Shown: piece after piece, positions 1-7,681 of the stretch
How the letters are laid out: every line of letters starts with the position of its first letter
Numbering within the stretch: position 1 is the first letter of the stretch
Source: JBMNOZ01 sp050943335
Lineage (GTDB): Bacteria > Bacillota > Desulfitobacteriia > Desulfitobacteriales > Syntrophobotulaceae
Direction of reading: 5' to 3'
Length of the DNA: 48,670 nucleotides
NCBI GenBank assembly: GCA_050943335.1
Contig: JBMNOZ010000017.1
Location: 1-48,670 of the forward strand
Notes under the pieces: model-generated
Told to the model about the DNA's origin: nothing
Seen by the model: the letters and a program-made list of their open reading frames with translations, nothing else
The model's database searches: none
Position numbers and translations under genes: made by a program

Positions 1-278
1 GATAAGTTAATTCTCGCTCTCAAATTTATTGACGAGTTCGCTTCTTCTATCTTGTTGTTCAGTTTTCAATGATCAGGATGATCAGGTGTCGCATAGGACA
101 GGAGGTCCGGGAGCGACCAATGATCATTTGGAGCAGGAGGCTCCTTGTTTTATCCCGAGCAACAATTAGTTATTTTATCAATCTTTTCTCTTTAAGTCAA
201 CTGATAATTTGTTCCACATTTGCTCGTTTATTGTCTGTTCTTAGCTTCTAAAGCCTTCCCGCTTTAAGACGCTTTATT
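1..278 (-). promoter_or_regulatory. Leader of an rRNA operon running out of the left edge
   Basis: Read on the minus strand, this stretch contains TTGAAAACTGAACAA (about 53-67), the phrase that usually lies shortly before 16S rRNA in Firmicutes and overlaps the boxA-like antitermination site. It follows two tandem strong promoters and holds no credible reading frame. A GGAGC/GCTCC hairpin (130-144) and repeated TGATCA words lie in between. The 16S gene itself would begin to the left of the window, so this is inferred from leader features and not from rRNA sequence. Confidence 0.7.
172..200 (-). promoter_or_regulatory. rrn downstream promoter (P2-like)
   Basis: Minus strand TTGACT (200-195), 17-nt spacer, TAAAAT (177-172). 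It lies about 107 bp downstream of the first promoter in the same direction. Tandem promoters about 100 bp apart are typical of Firmicute rRNA operons. Confidence 0.6.
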
Positions 279-307
279 ATAATAGCACGCACTTTTTATG
301 CTGTCAA
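279..307 (-). promoter_or_regulatory. rrn upstream promoter (P1-like)
   Basis: Minus strand TTGACA (307-302), 17-nt spacer, TATTAT (284-279). An A-rich stretch lies just upstream (about 322-333), as expected for an UP element. The consensus -35 with ideal spacing and the leader downstream fit a strong rRNA promoter. Confidence 0.75.
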
Positions 308-345
308 CAATAAATTCTAAGTACTTTCTTTTTTTTGTTCCAAAT

Positions 346-383
346 GCTGGAGCGAATTTAGAACTTTAAATCCAAACTCCAGC
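346..383 (-). terminator. Inverted repeat after tyrS, possible terminator
   Basis: GCTGGAG (346-352) pairs with CTCCAGC (377-383), and ATTTA/TAAAT extends the stem inside the loop. It sits between the tyrS stop and the rRNA promoters. There is no clear U-tract on the minus strand, so its role as a terminator is uncertain. Confidence 0.4.
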
Positions 384-384
384 G

Positions 385-413
385 CTATATCTATTATAGC
401 TATATCTATTATA
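385..413. repeat. Two-copy 15-bp tandem repeat
   Basis: CTATATCTATTATA occurs at 385-398 and again at 400-413, giving a 15-bp period, in the AT-rich tail just downstream of tyrS. No function is apparent; slippage is the simplest explanation. Confidence 0.7.
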
Positions 414-436
414 TATAAAGGGTTTCCAAACAGTTA

Positions 437-1672
437 CTAAAATACTATTTTGGTAAACTTTCTCTTGCCTACTTTAACAATATCCCCGTCATTTAGACCG
501 ACAACGCTTTGCGGGTCAAGAATTTTAATATCATTTATCCTAACCCCTCCCTGTTCAATCAACCTCCTCGCTTCTCTTCGGCTGGAAGCAAGTTTAGCCT
601 CCACAAGGAGAGTTACTAACTCAATTTCGTTATTAGAACCGGGGCCAATATTTGCCGGTTTAAATTCCGGCATACTATCCGGGGCCTCTTTCTTTTGAAA
701 CATTTTTACAAACTCTTCTTTTGCCGCTGTAGCCTGTTCTTCACTGTGGTAAATACGAACAATTTCCCAGCCTAAACGCATCTTGAGATCTCGAGGATGA
801 ACGGAACCTCCTTCCAAACCTTTTTCCAACTCTCGAACCTCTTGAATATCAACTTTAGTGACCAATTCAAAATAACGAATCATCAGTTCATCAGGGATGG
901 ACATGGTTTTGCCAAACATCTCCCTGGGACTTTCATAAACCCCAATATAATTCCCTAAGCTCTTGCTCATTTTTTGAACCCCGTCTAGTCCTTCCAAGAT
1001 AGGGGTGGTGAGTGCTATCTGCGGTTCCTGGCCGAAATCTTTTTGCAGGGTTCGCCCCATAAGTAAATTAAATTTTTGGTCAGTTCCGCCCAATTCGACA
1101 TCGGCTTCTAAAACAATCGAATCGTAGGCCTGCATAAGGGGGTAAAAGAATTCGTGGATGCTGATCGGCTTTTCCTCAGCATATCTTTTGGCAAAATCGT
1201 CGCGTTCTAACATTCGGGCCACGGTACATTTAGACGCCAGCTTGATAACATCTTCAAAAGTAAGCTTGTTAAGCCATTGGGAATTAAATTCGATTCTTGT
1301 TTTTTGAGGATCGAGGATCTTAAAAATTTGCTGTTTATAAGTTTCAGCGTTTTTCATTATTTCCTCTTCACTTAAAGGTTTGCGAGTTTCCGATCTTCCA
1401 GAAGGGTCTCCTATTCTACCTGTGAAATCTCCGATAATAATAACGGCCTGGTGACCGAGATCTTGAAATTGCCTCATCTTTTGCAAAGGAACAGTATGTC
1501 CGAGATGAATATCAGGAGCTGTCGGATCAAGGCCTAATTTAACAATCAACGGTTTATTATTGGTAAGAGACTTTCTTATTTTTTCGCCGAGCTCCTGTTC
1601 CGGAATAATTTCAGCGGCACCTGCTTTTAGGATTGTAAGTTGCCTTTGAATTTCTTTTTCTAATGATCCCAA
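437..1672 (-). CDS. tyrS: Tyrosyl-tRNA synthetase
   Basis: Charges tRNA-Tyr with tyrosine in the cytoplasm. The class I signature HLGHT and the KMSKS loop are both present, followed by an S4-type RNA-binding tail (SSRREARRLIEQGGVRIND). The overall sequence resembles the TyrZ-type branch. Start choice: an in-frame ATG at 1696 has no ribosome binding site and the ATG at 1681 directly abuts GGAAGG. The TTG at 1672 has GGAAGG at about 9 nt, which gives 411 residues, a normal length. The gene stands alone between the rRNA promoters and a divergent PBP gene. The 160-bp upstream gap is too short for a classical T-box plus promoter, and no T-box core was seen. Function is certain; the start is moderately sure. 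Confidence 0.95.
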   Translation of the reverse strand: MGSLEKEIQRQLTILKAGAAEIIPEQELGEKIRKSLTNNKPLIVKLGLDPTAPDIHLGHTVPLQKMRQFQDLGHQAVIIIGDFTGRIGDPSGRSETRKPLSEEEIMKNAETYKQQIFKILDPQKTRIEFNSQWLNKLTFEDVIKLASKCTVARMLERDDFAKRYAEEKPISIHEFFYPLMQAYDSIVLEADVELGGTDQKFNLLMGRTLQKDFGQEPQIALTTPILEGLDGVQKMSKSLGNYIGVYESPREMFGKTMSIPDELMIRYFELVTKVDIQEVRELEKGLEGGSVHPRDLKMRLGWEIVRIYHSEEQATAAKEEFVKMFQKKEAPDSMPEFKPANIGPGSNNEIELVTLLVEAKLASSRREARRLIEQGGVRINDIKILDPQSVVGLNDGDIVKVGKRKFTKIVF

Positions 1673-1767
1673 GTCAAACATCCTTCCATGATTCATGACG
1701 AATAAAATTATAATTCATATTATAAAAGAGTACATATTTTATAGCAACCTTTTACCAAATGCTACTG

Positions 1768-1796
1768 TTCTTACGTTTTAGGAAATATGATATAAT
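1768..1796 (+). promoter_or_regulatory. Likely promoter of the class A PBP gene
   Basis: A perfect TATAAT at 1791-1796 lies 60 bp before the PBP start, with a poor -35 (TTCTTA, 1768-1773) at 17 nt. The TATAAT is the main support. Confidence 0.45.
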
Positions 1797-1855
1797 GTCT
1801 TAAGCAAATTACTTTGGGTACATTTCAGGTTAAAAAAACTGGAGGCATATAGATT

Positions 1856-4495
1856 ATGGCGAATAAGAAATTCGACAGTCATAACTCAACACCAAAGAAT
1901 AGACGGGCCCGCACCTTAAAGAAGAAAAAGAAGATTACTTCTAGGCCGGTGCTTATGGTTTTTTTAGGCGTAATTATATTTTCTATTCTTGCCCTCGGGG
2001 GCTATACTATGGCAGCTATTATCCAAGCTCCGAAGTGGGACCCCGATCTTCTGTCCGATCAAAAGGAGTCCTCAATCGTCTACGATAATAAAGGTGAAGT
2101 AATTGCCCAGTTGCATGCTTCGGAAAACCGTCTGTTAGTAGAATATGAGGATATTCCACAATTAGTAAAGGATACTTTTATCGCTGTTGAGGATAAGAGG
2201 TTTTTTGAACACTATGGATTTGATGTAATTCGTATTATTAAATCTGCTTTAGATATTGTTAAAGCCGGGGAAGTAGTGGGAGGCGGAAGTACCATTACCA
2301 TCCAGCTAGCAAAGAATGCTTTTATCGAAGATCCGACAGCTCTAAAATTATCCCGAAAGATTCAGGAGTTGGTGCTAGCCCTGCAAATAGAAAGAACATA
2401 TACCAAAGAAGAAATTCTAACTTTTTATCTTAACAGAATCTATCTGGGCGAGTCCTGCTTCGGTATCCGGACTGCTGCTCAAACCTATTTCGGCAAAGAA
2501 CTGGATGAACTTAATCCGGCTGAAGTGGCTCTCTTAGCGGGTCTTCCCCAGGCTCCCAGTGCCTATGATCCTTACGTGAATCCTGATTTAGCAAAAAAAA
2601 GACGTAATATTGTACTCTCAATAATGAAAGAAAACGGTATTATCTCTGAAGCCGAATACGAAGAATATAAAGATGAACCTTTTGAATTTGTTGAACAGGT
2701 TAAAGCTAAGCAAGCAAAGGTAAAACTACCGGGGTCTGAAAACAGAAACAAGAAACATCCCTATTTTGTAGATTACGTTATTCATGAGTTACAAGAAAAA
2801 CACGGGTTTACACCCGAGGAAATATTTAGTGGGGGCTTGAGAATCTATACTACTGTTGATTCTAGAGTGCAAAGCGTAGCCGAGGAAGCCTTCGCCGACC
2901 CTGCTAATTTCCCTAAAAGTATTGATGACCAACTCGTACAAGGAGCAATTACGGTTCTAGAACCCGAAACAGGAGCCATCACAGTAATGGTTGGAGGACG
3001 CGAGTATACCCCCATGGGATTGAATAGGGTCTGGCAATCAAAACGTCAACCAGGCTCAACAGCCAAACCGTTAGTGGTTTATGCCCCTGCTCTGGAAAAC
3101 GGCGGCTATTTCCCCGGCACGGTCTTTGATGATATGCCTGTAAAATACAGCGATGGAACTGGAGGAGTCTGGGCACCGACCAACTATGATACCTTAACTT
3201 CTGGCTGGCGGGGACTTATTACCATGCGGGAAGCTGTTAAAGACTCTGTCAACGTCTATGCCGTTAAACTCCTCGAGTCGCTAGGTGTAAACAAAGGTTG
3301 GGAGTTCGCTAAAAATAATCTCGGGCTGAAAATGACGGAAGCGGATAGGGTATTGCCCCTTGCTTTAGGAACTTTCCAAATCTCTCCCTTGGAAATGGCT
3401 ACAGCTTATAGCTCCTTTGCAAATGGAGGGTACAAAGTAGAGCCTCACAGCGTTACAAAGGTTGAAGGCCCGAACGGGAAAGTTATTTTCGAGCATAAGC
3501 CTACCCGAAAAAGGATTATGAAAGAAACCACAGCCTATCTCATGAACGACCTTTTAAGAACAGTTGTCACTTCTGGTACCGGGACCAGGGCCAGAATCGG
3601 AAATTGGTATATCTGCGGCAAAACCGGTACTACTTCCCTTGATCCGAAAAAATATGGCCAAAGAACCGGAAACCCCGACGCTTGGTTTGCCGGGTACAGT
3701 CCAAAATATGTCGGCGTAGTTTGGATGGGATACGATAAAGACGAGGACCTTAGGCATTATCTATACAAGGTCTATGGTAGCAGTTATCCGACAACTATTT
3801 GGAAAAAGGTTATGACTGCTGCTCATGAAGGCCTGCCTGTCCAATCCAGCATAAAAATGCCACCAGGAATTGTAAGAGTTACCATTGATAAAAAATCCGG
3901 TTTATTACCGAGCAGTCTCACTCCAGATAAATTTATCATTACCGAAATTGCCGCCGCTGACAGTGTTCCTGTAAAAGTGAGCGATATATGGATTGAAGTG
4001 GAAGTCGATGCTGATAATCCTGATTGCCTTCCGGCGGAAGGCAGCACCAATACTATAACCAAAATCTGTCTCAACTTACCGAATCGCCCCAAAGGAATCC
4101 CCTGGCCTAAAGATGAGGCTCCTTATAAAATTCCAGAAAAAGTTGCTAAAGGAAGTCCCGGAGTTGCACCGCCTGCCGGTGATCCCAATATCCCCCGGCT
4201 TTCCATCTCCGAGCCCTTTTATGATCCAGGCTCTACTAGGGTTCAAATTCCAGTTCATACTAGTTTTGACTCTTCCAAATATATGCTTATGTTATATATC
4301 AAGAGACCGAACCAGCCTTATTTAGAAACCTTTGTGCCAGAGGACGGCAAGACAAAATCAGCTAACTACCGCCTGAGCTTTTCTTCCAAAGGCGCCGCGC
4401 CGGGTACGTATACCTTTTGGGTTGCTCTAATTAATAATCAAACCTTTGCTATAGGGCCACCGTCAAGACCGGTAAGCATAACAATTTCGAGATAA
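1856..4495 (+). CDS. Bifunctional class A penicillin-binding protein (PBP1A type)
   Basis: Polymerises lipid II and cross-links peptidoglycan outside the membrane. In order: a very basic cytoplasmic N-terminus (about 1-30), one membrane anchor (about 31-55), a family 51 transglycosylase domain (AVEDKRFFEHYG holds the catalytic Glu; GGGSTITIQLAKN follows) and a transpeptidase domain with STAK (S401), SVN and KTGT (K589). After the transpeptidase comes a Pro-rich linker and a roughly 100-residue beta-rich tail ending at 879, probably an Ig-like module. GGAGG lies 10 nt before the ATG. It is the only plus-strand gene in the first 27 kb, converges on kor and shares a bidirectional terminator with it. 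The family is certain; the physiological role (vegetative or sporulation) cannot be read from sequence. Confidence 0.95.
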   Translation: MANKKFDSHNSTPKNRRARTLKKKKKITSRPVLMVFLGVIIFSILALGGYTMAAIIQAPKWDPDLLSDQKESSIVYDNKGEVIAQLHASENRLLVEYEDIPQLVKDTFIAVEDKRFFEHYGFDVIRIIKSALDIVKAGEVVGGGSTITIQLAKNAFIEDPTALKLSRKIQELVLALQIERTYTKEEILTFYLNRIYLGESCFGIRTAAQTYFGKELDELNPAEVALLAGLPQAPSAYDPYVNPDLAKKRRNIVLSIMKENGIISEAEYEEYKDEPFEFVEQVKAKQAKVKLPGSENRNKKHPYFVDYVIHELQEKHGFTPEEIFSGGLRIYTTVDSRVQSVAEEAFADPANFPKSIDDQLVQGAITVLEPETGAITVMVGGREYTPMGLNRVWQSKRQPGSTAKPLVVYAPALENGGYFPGTVFDDMPVKYSDGTGGVWAPTNYDTLTSGWRGLITMREAVKDSVNVYAVKLLESLGVNKGWEFAKNNLGLKMTEADRVLPLALGTFQISPLEMATAYSSFANGGYKVEPHSVTKVEGPNGKVIFEHKPTRKRIMKETTAYLMNDLLRTVVTSGTGTRARIGNWYICGKTGTTSLDPKKYGQRTGNPDAWFAGYSPKYVGVVWMGYDKDEDLRHYLYKVYGSSYPTTIWKKVMTAAHEGLPVQSSIKMPPGIVRVTIDKKSGLLPSSLTPDKFIITEIAAADSVPVKVSDIWIEVEVDADNPDCLPAEGSTNTITKICLNLPNRPKGIPWPKDEAPYKIPEKVAKGSPGVAPPAGDPNIPRLSISEPFYDPGSTRVQIPVHTSFDSSKYMLMLYIKRPNQPYLETFVPEDGKTKSANYRLSFSSKGAAPGTYTFWVALINNQTFAIGPPSRPVSITISR

Positions 4496-4513
4496 CCCTG
4501 TCTAAAAACATTT

Positions 4514-4572
4514 AAGACTAGTTTTTAAATCCTGAATTGAATTTCATTAAGGATTAAAACTAGTCTTTTTTA
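4514..4572. terminator. Bidirectional terminator between the PBP gene and korC
   Basis: AAGACTAGTTTT and AAAACTAGTCTT form a long stem, extended by ATCC/GGAT, with T-runs on both strands. It sits between two convergent stop codons, 18 bp after the PBP stop and 15 bp after the korC stop. Confidence 0.85.
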
Positions 4573-4586
4573 ATATCTCGCTTATC

Positions 4587-5189
4587 TTAAAGAGCTGGAC
4601 AGGCCCAAGAATCGTTATTAAAATCTTGACAACCTAAAAGATTATTAGAGTCAAGCTCTGCCAATCCCAGCATCCACCCTAACTCCAAAGCACTCAAATT
4701 GCGTTGGCCGCTGCCTTTAGGAGAGCGATTGAGCACCGCTTCTTTTAAATTTTTTTTGGGTAGTAAATTCGTTAACGCCGCAATTATTCCTAAAGCGACA
4801 ACATTAGCACTTTGATCGCTACCAAATTCTTTCCTGGTTAATCTAGTTATTGGTAAGGCAATCCGGTTATGGGGTCGAATTATATCCTCTTGAACAAAGG
4901 TAGTATCTATTAACAATAAGGATTCACTTTTTAAACCTACCCCGTATTTTCTGAAAGCTTCAGAGCTCATAGTCAAAACCAAATCCGGAGTCATAACCTT
5001 GGGATAGTAGATCTTGCTGTCACTGATAATTACTTCGGCTTTGCTGGCACCGCCCCTGGCCTCGGGACCAAAGCTTTGGGTTTGAAGAACATTTTTTCCG
5101 GCAGCTACGGCTGCTTCGGCCAACATAATAGCCGCTAGAATCAATCCTTGCCCGCCTGTTCCTGTTAATAGTATTTGATGTTTAGCCAT
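4587..5189 (-). CDS. korC: 2-oxoacid:ferredoxin oxidoreductase, gamma subunit
   Basis: The gamma (catalytic-partner) chain of a four-subunit 2-oxoacid:ferredoxin oxidoreductase, which converts a 2-oxoacid and CoA to acyl-CoA, CO2 and reduced ferredoxin. The N-terminus GTGGQGLILAAIMLAEAA and the QSFGPEARGG segment are hallmarks of the POR/KOR gamma domain. Length 200 residues, normal. Its ATG overlaps the beta-subunit stop by 8 bp and is served by GGAGGCG. It is the last gene of the operon, ahead of a strong terminator. 2-oxoglutarate is the usual substrate for this D-A-B-C arrangement, but a branched-chain 2-oxoacid specificity cannot be excluded from sequence. Confidence 0.88.
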   Translation of the reverse strand: MAKHQILLTGTGGQGLILAAIMLAEAAVAAGKNVLQTQSFGPEARGGASKAEVIISDSKIYYPKVMTPDLVLTMSSEAFRKYGVGLKSESLLLIDTTFVQEDIIRPHNRIALPITRLTRKEFGSDQSANVVALGIIAALTNLLPKKNLKEAVLNRSPKGSGQRNLSALELGWMLGLAELDSNNLLGCQDFNNDSWACPAL

Positions 5190-6000
5190 AGTTTTCGCCT
5201 CCTTTAAGGGTGCTGATTAGTTTTTGGTATTCCTGGACAAACTCTGGAGCCTGATCCCGGAAAAGTTCCCCAATTAAAAAGTCTTCTTCTCCTAATTCCG
5301 GTTCTTTTTTTCCCACCATAACCCCATGTTTCTTCTGCCACGCAAGCATTTCCGCGGGGGTTCTAAACTTATTTCTTCGCCCGTACGAGGTTAAACATTG
5401 GGTTATAACTTCGACAACGGAAAAACCCTTGTTCTTACAAGCATCCATTAAAAGCCTGACCAGTAACTGATTATGATACGCCGTCGCCCGGGCCCCATAG
5501 GTTGCCCCTGCTGCTTTGGCTATCTCCAATAAATCAAAAGATCTTTCTACATTTCCAAAAGGAGCTGTAGTTGCCTTCTTCTCCAGCGGTGTCATCGGTG
5601 AGCTTTGCCCGCCGGTCATTCCGTAAATATTATTATTAATAACTAAAGCTGTCAAATCGATATTGCGCCGGGCCGCATGAAGGAAATGGTTTCCTCCGAT
5701 TGCCGCACAATCTCCATCGCCCATAACCACGAAAACCTCCAGTTCGGGTTTGGCTAATTTGACTCCCGTCGCAAAAGCCAACGCCCGACCATGGGTGGTA
5801 TGCAGAGTATTAAAATCCAAGTAACCAGTCATCCGCGAGGAACAACCAATGCCCGATACCACTACAACCTTGTTCTGATCTAGTTGGAGAGCATCGATGG
5901 CTCTGACTAAGGCTGCCATTACAGTGCCATTTCCACACCCGGGACACCAGATGTGTGGTAGATTCTCGGTCCGGAAATATTTGGTTATCTCTTTAGACAT
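5182..6000 (-). CDS. korB: 2-oxoacid:ferredoxin oxidoreductase, beta subunit (TPP-binding)
   Basis: Carries the thiamine diphosphate site. The motif GDGDCAAIGGNHFLHAARRN followed by INNNIYGMTGGQ is the classic GDG...NN TPP/Mg fold, and WCPGCGNG near residue 20 supplies cysteines expected for this subunit. The sequence is most like KorB. The start is the ATG at 6000 with GGGAGGTG 7 nt upstream (272 residues); a TTG two codons earlier is less likely. It overlaps the alpha stop and the gamma start by 8 bp each, so translation of the three subunits is coupled. Confidence 0.9.
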   Translation of the reverse strand: MSKEITKYFRTENLPHIWCPGCGNGTVMAALVRAIDALQLDQNKVVVVSGIGCSSRMTGYLDFNTLHTTHGRALAFATGVKLAKPELEVFVVMGDGDCAAIGGNHFLHAARRNIDLTALVINNNIYGMTGGQSSPMTPLEKKATTAPFGNVERSFDLLEIAKAAGATYGARATAYHNQLLVRLLMDACKNKGFSVVEVITQCLTSYGRRNKFRTPAEMLAWQKKHGVMVGKKEPELGEEDFLIGELFRDQAPEFVQEYQKLISTLKGGENYG

Positions 6001-7114
6001 TGGCAAGCACCTCCCGGATATTATTTAACAACTCACCGGGTTGAAATAAAACTCCATCAACTCGATTCGCTCTATAAACCTGCTCCGCATCGACAACCTT
6101 TTCCACTTCTCCGACCAATTGACCGTAGTTCATTTCCGCTACCAAGAATTTACTTTTGTATTTTTTTAGCTGTTGATATGGAAAAGGCCAAATTGTAATC
6201 GGTCGGAAAAGGCCTACTTTAAGACCCTCGGCCCGAGCTGTTTCCACTGCTTCCAGTGCAGAGCGAGCAGCACAGCCGTAGGCAATAAGAATAAGCTCAG
6301 CATCAGCAGTAAAAATTTCTTCAAATAGGATAATCTTATCCAGATACTTGTCAAGTTTATGATTCAAGCGGTCTAACAATTTTTTGGTAACGGCAGGTTT
6401 GACACTGGGGAGACCTGTTACATCATGAATCAATCCTGTCACATGATAGCGATACCCTTCACCAAAATTAGCCATAGGTGGAATCATACTGGAGGTATCC
6501 TCATAGGGATTATAATCCTCAGGAGCGACTTGAGGTTTAGGTCTGTCGACTATAGAAACACTGGCCGGTAAGTTTACCTTCTCTCGCAAATGTCCGATAA
6601 CCTCATCCATAAGGACAATTACCGGAACCCTAAATTCTTCCGAAAAGTTAAAAGCAGTGACTGTAAGTTCGTAACATTCTTGTACAGAAGCGGGGGTTAA
6701 GACAATTATGGGATGGTCTCCATGGGTACCCCAGCGGGCCTGCATAACATCCCCCTGGGCGGGATAAGTTGGCAAACCGGTACTAGGACCTCCCCTTTGG
6801 ACATTAACTACCACACAGGGTACTTCTGTTGCTGCGGCATATCCCAAATTTTCTTGTTTTAATGAAAAGCCCGGTCCACTGGTAGCGGTCATAGATTTTA
6901 CCCCTGCTAAGGAGGCTCCGATTACTGCCGCCATACTCGCAATCTCGTCTTCCATTTGAATAAAGATTCCACCTGTTTTAGGCAGTTTTTGAGCCATAAT
7001 CTCTGCGATCTCTGAGGAAGGGGTAATCGGATAACCCGCGAAGAATCTGGCACCGGCAGCAATCGCTCCTTCAGCGATAGCTTCATTACCTTGCATTAGC
7101 CTTGTTCTAGTCAT
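5993..7114 (-). CDS. korA: 2-oxoacid:ferredoxin oxidoreductase, alpha subunit
   Basis: The large alpha chain, which binds the TPP pyrimidine and CoA. The N-terminal segment with GYPITPSSEIAE and later ATSGPGFSLKQE are standard for KorA/PorA. The start ATG at 7114 has GAGGTGG about 6 nt upstream and overlaps the korD stop by 8 bp; a start at 7129 would lie deeper inside korD. Length 373 residues, as expected for KorA. With korD, korB and korC it makes a complete enzyme linking ferredoxin to central carbon metabolism. Confidence 0.9.
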   Translation of the reverse strand: MTRTRLMQGNEAIAEGAIAAGARFFAGYPITPSSEIAEIMAQKLPKTGGIFIQMEDEIASMAAVIGASLAGVKSMTATSGPGFSLKQENLGYAAATEVPCVVVNVQRGGPSTGLPTYPAQGDVMQARWGTHGDHPIIVLTPASVQECYELTVTAFNFSEEFRVPVIVLMDEVIGHLREKVNLPASVSIVDRPKPQVAPEDYNPYEDTSSMIPPMANFGEGYRYHVTGLIHDVTGLPSVKPAVTKKLLDRLNHKLDKYLDKIILFEEIFTADAELILIAYGCAARSALEAVETARAEGLKVGLFRPITIWPFPYQQLKKYKSKFLVAEMNYGQLVGEVEKVVDAEQVYRANRVDGVLFQPGELLNNIREVLANV

Positions 7115-7325
7115 TATTTTCCACCTCAATACTTATGGCAAAGTCCGGACAAAGTCGTTCACACCTTTTACAAGCAATACACTGTTCCGGATTTAAAACA
7201 ACGACCATTCCCAGTTCATCACTGCCAAGAACTTGTTTTGGACAGAAAGCTTGACAAATACCACATTTTTTACAATATGCTTGATTTATCGTTATTGTTG
7301 AATTTCTTTTTCTCGTCTCTGACAA
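7107..7325 (-). CDS. korD: 2-oxoacid:ferredoxin oxidoreductase, delta subunit (2x[4Fe-4S] ferredoxin)
   Basis: A small ferredoxin-like chain (72 residues) that passes electrons from the catalytic subunits. Two CxxCxxCxxxC/P motifs are visible: CKKCGICQAFCP and CIACKRCERLCP, each enough for one [4Fe-4S] cluster. The start is TTG at 7325 with GGAG about 8 nt upstream. First gene of the korDABC operon. The preceding 350-bp gap must hold its promoter, but no consensus pair is clear. Confidence 0.88.
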   Translation of the reverse strand: MSETRKRNSTITINQAYCKKCGICQAFCPKQVLGSDELGMVVVLNPEQCIACKRCERLCPDFAISIEVENND

Positions 7326-7575
7326 AACACCATCTCCTTCTACTGCTGCTTCTCCAATTCCCGAGTGTGGTTCTTATAAAATCTAGTATTGATTTCAATA
7401 CATTTTTATCCAAATTACGGCGAAGAAAGCATTAAAAAAATACAAAAATTTATATCTATGAACCCTTCTATTTTTACAGTTGCATTTCCTGCCCCAAAAC
7501 TCAAGTATTAAGTATACTCTATCGTTATACCGTAACTTAAACTTGATTTTGAGCTGCAAAGTATTATGAGTATAA
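7326..7575. other. Intergenic stretch before korD, no clear gene
   Basis: About 250 bp of AT-rich sequence between the mutS2 terminator and korD. No convincing reading frame is present. A TATACT at about 7512-7517 (minus) could be a -10 but has no good -35. Small imperfect palindromes surround it (AGTAT/AATACT). The kor promoter must lie here. Confidence 0.5.
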
Positions 7576-7616
7576 AATAATAATTGATTTAAAGCAATCA
7601 ATTATTATTTTTTTCT
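7576..7616. terminator. Terminator after mutS2
   Basis: AATAATAATTGATT (7576-7589) and AATCAATTATTATT (7596-7609) are perfect inverted repeats with a 6-nt loop. A T-run follows on the plus strand and a weaker TTATTATTTTAT on the minus strand, so it works for the minus-strand mutS2 transcript and possibly in both directions. Confidence 0.7.
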
Positions 7617-7681
7617 ATTTAAAAAAGAGTCCAGTCTCTATTCTAAATAGATTTTATTAAATTACTTCTATTTTACTTTAT

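Noticed and set aside
69..251. Open frame of 60 codons on the plus strand at the left end
   Set aside because: It lies inside the rRNA leader, antisense to its promoters. It has no ribosome binding site or recognisable family.
1697..1855. T-box for tyrS
   Set aside because: No GGGTGGTACCGCG core or terminator hairpin is visible in this 160-bp divergent gap.
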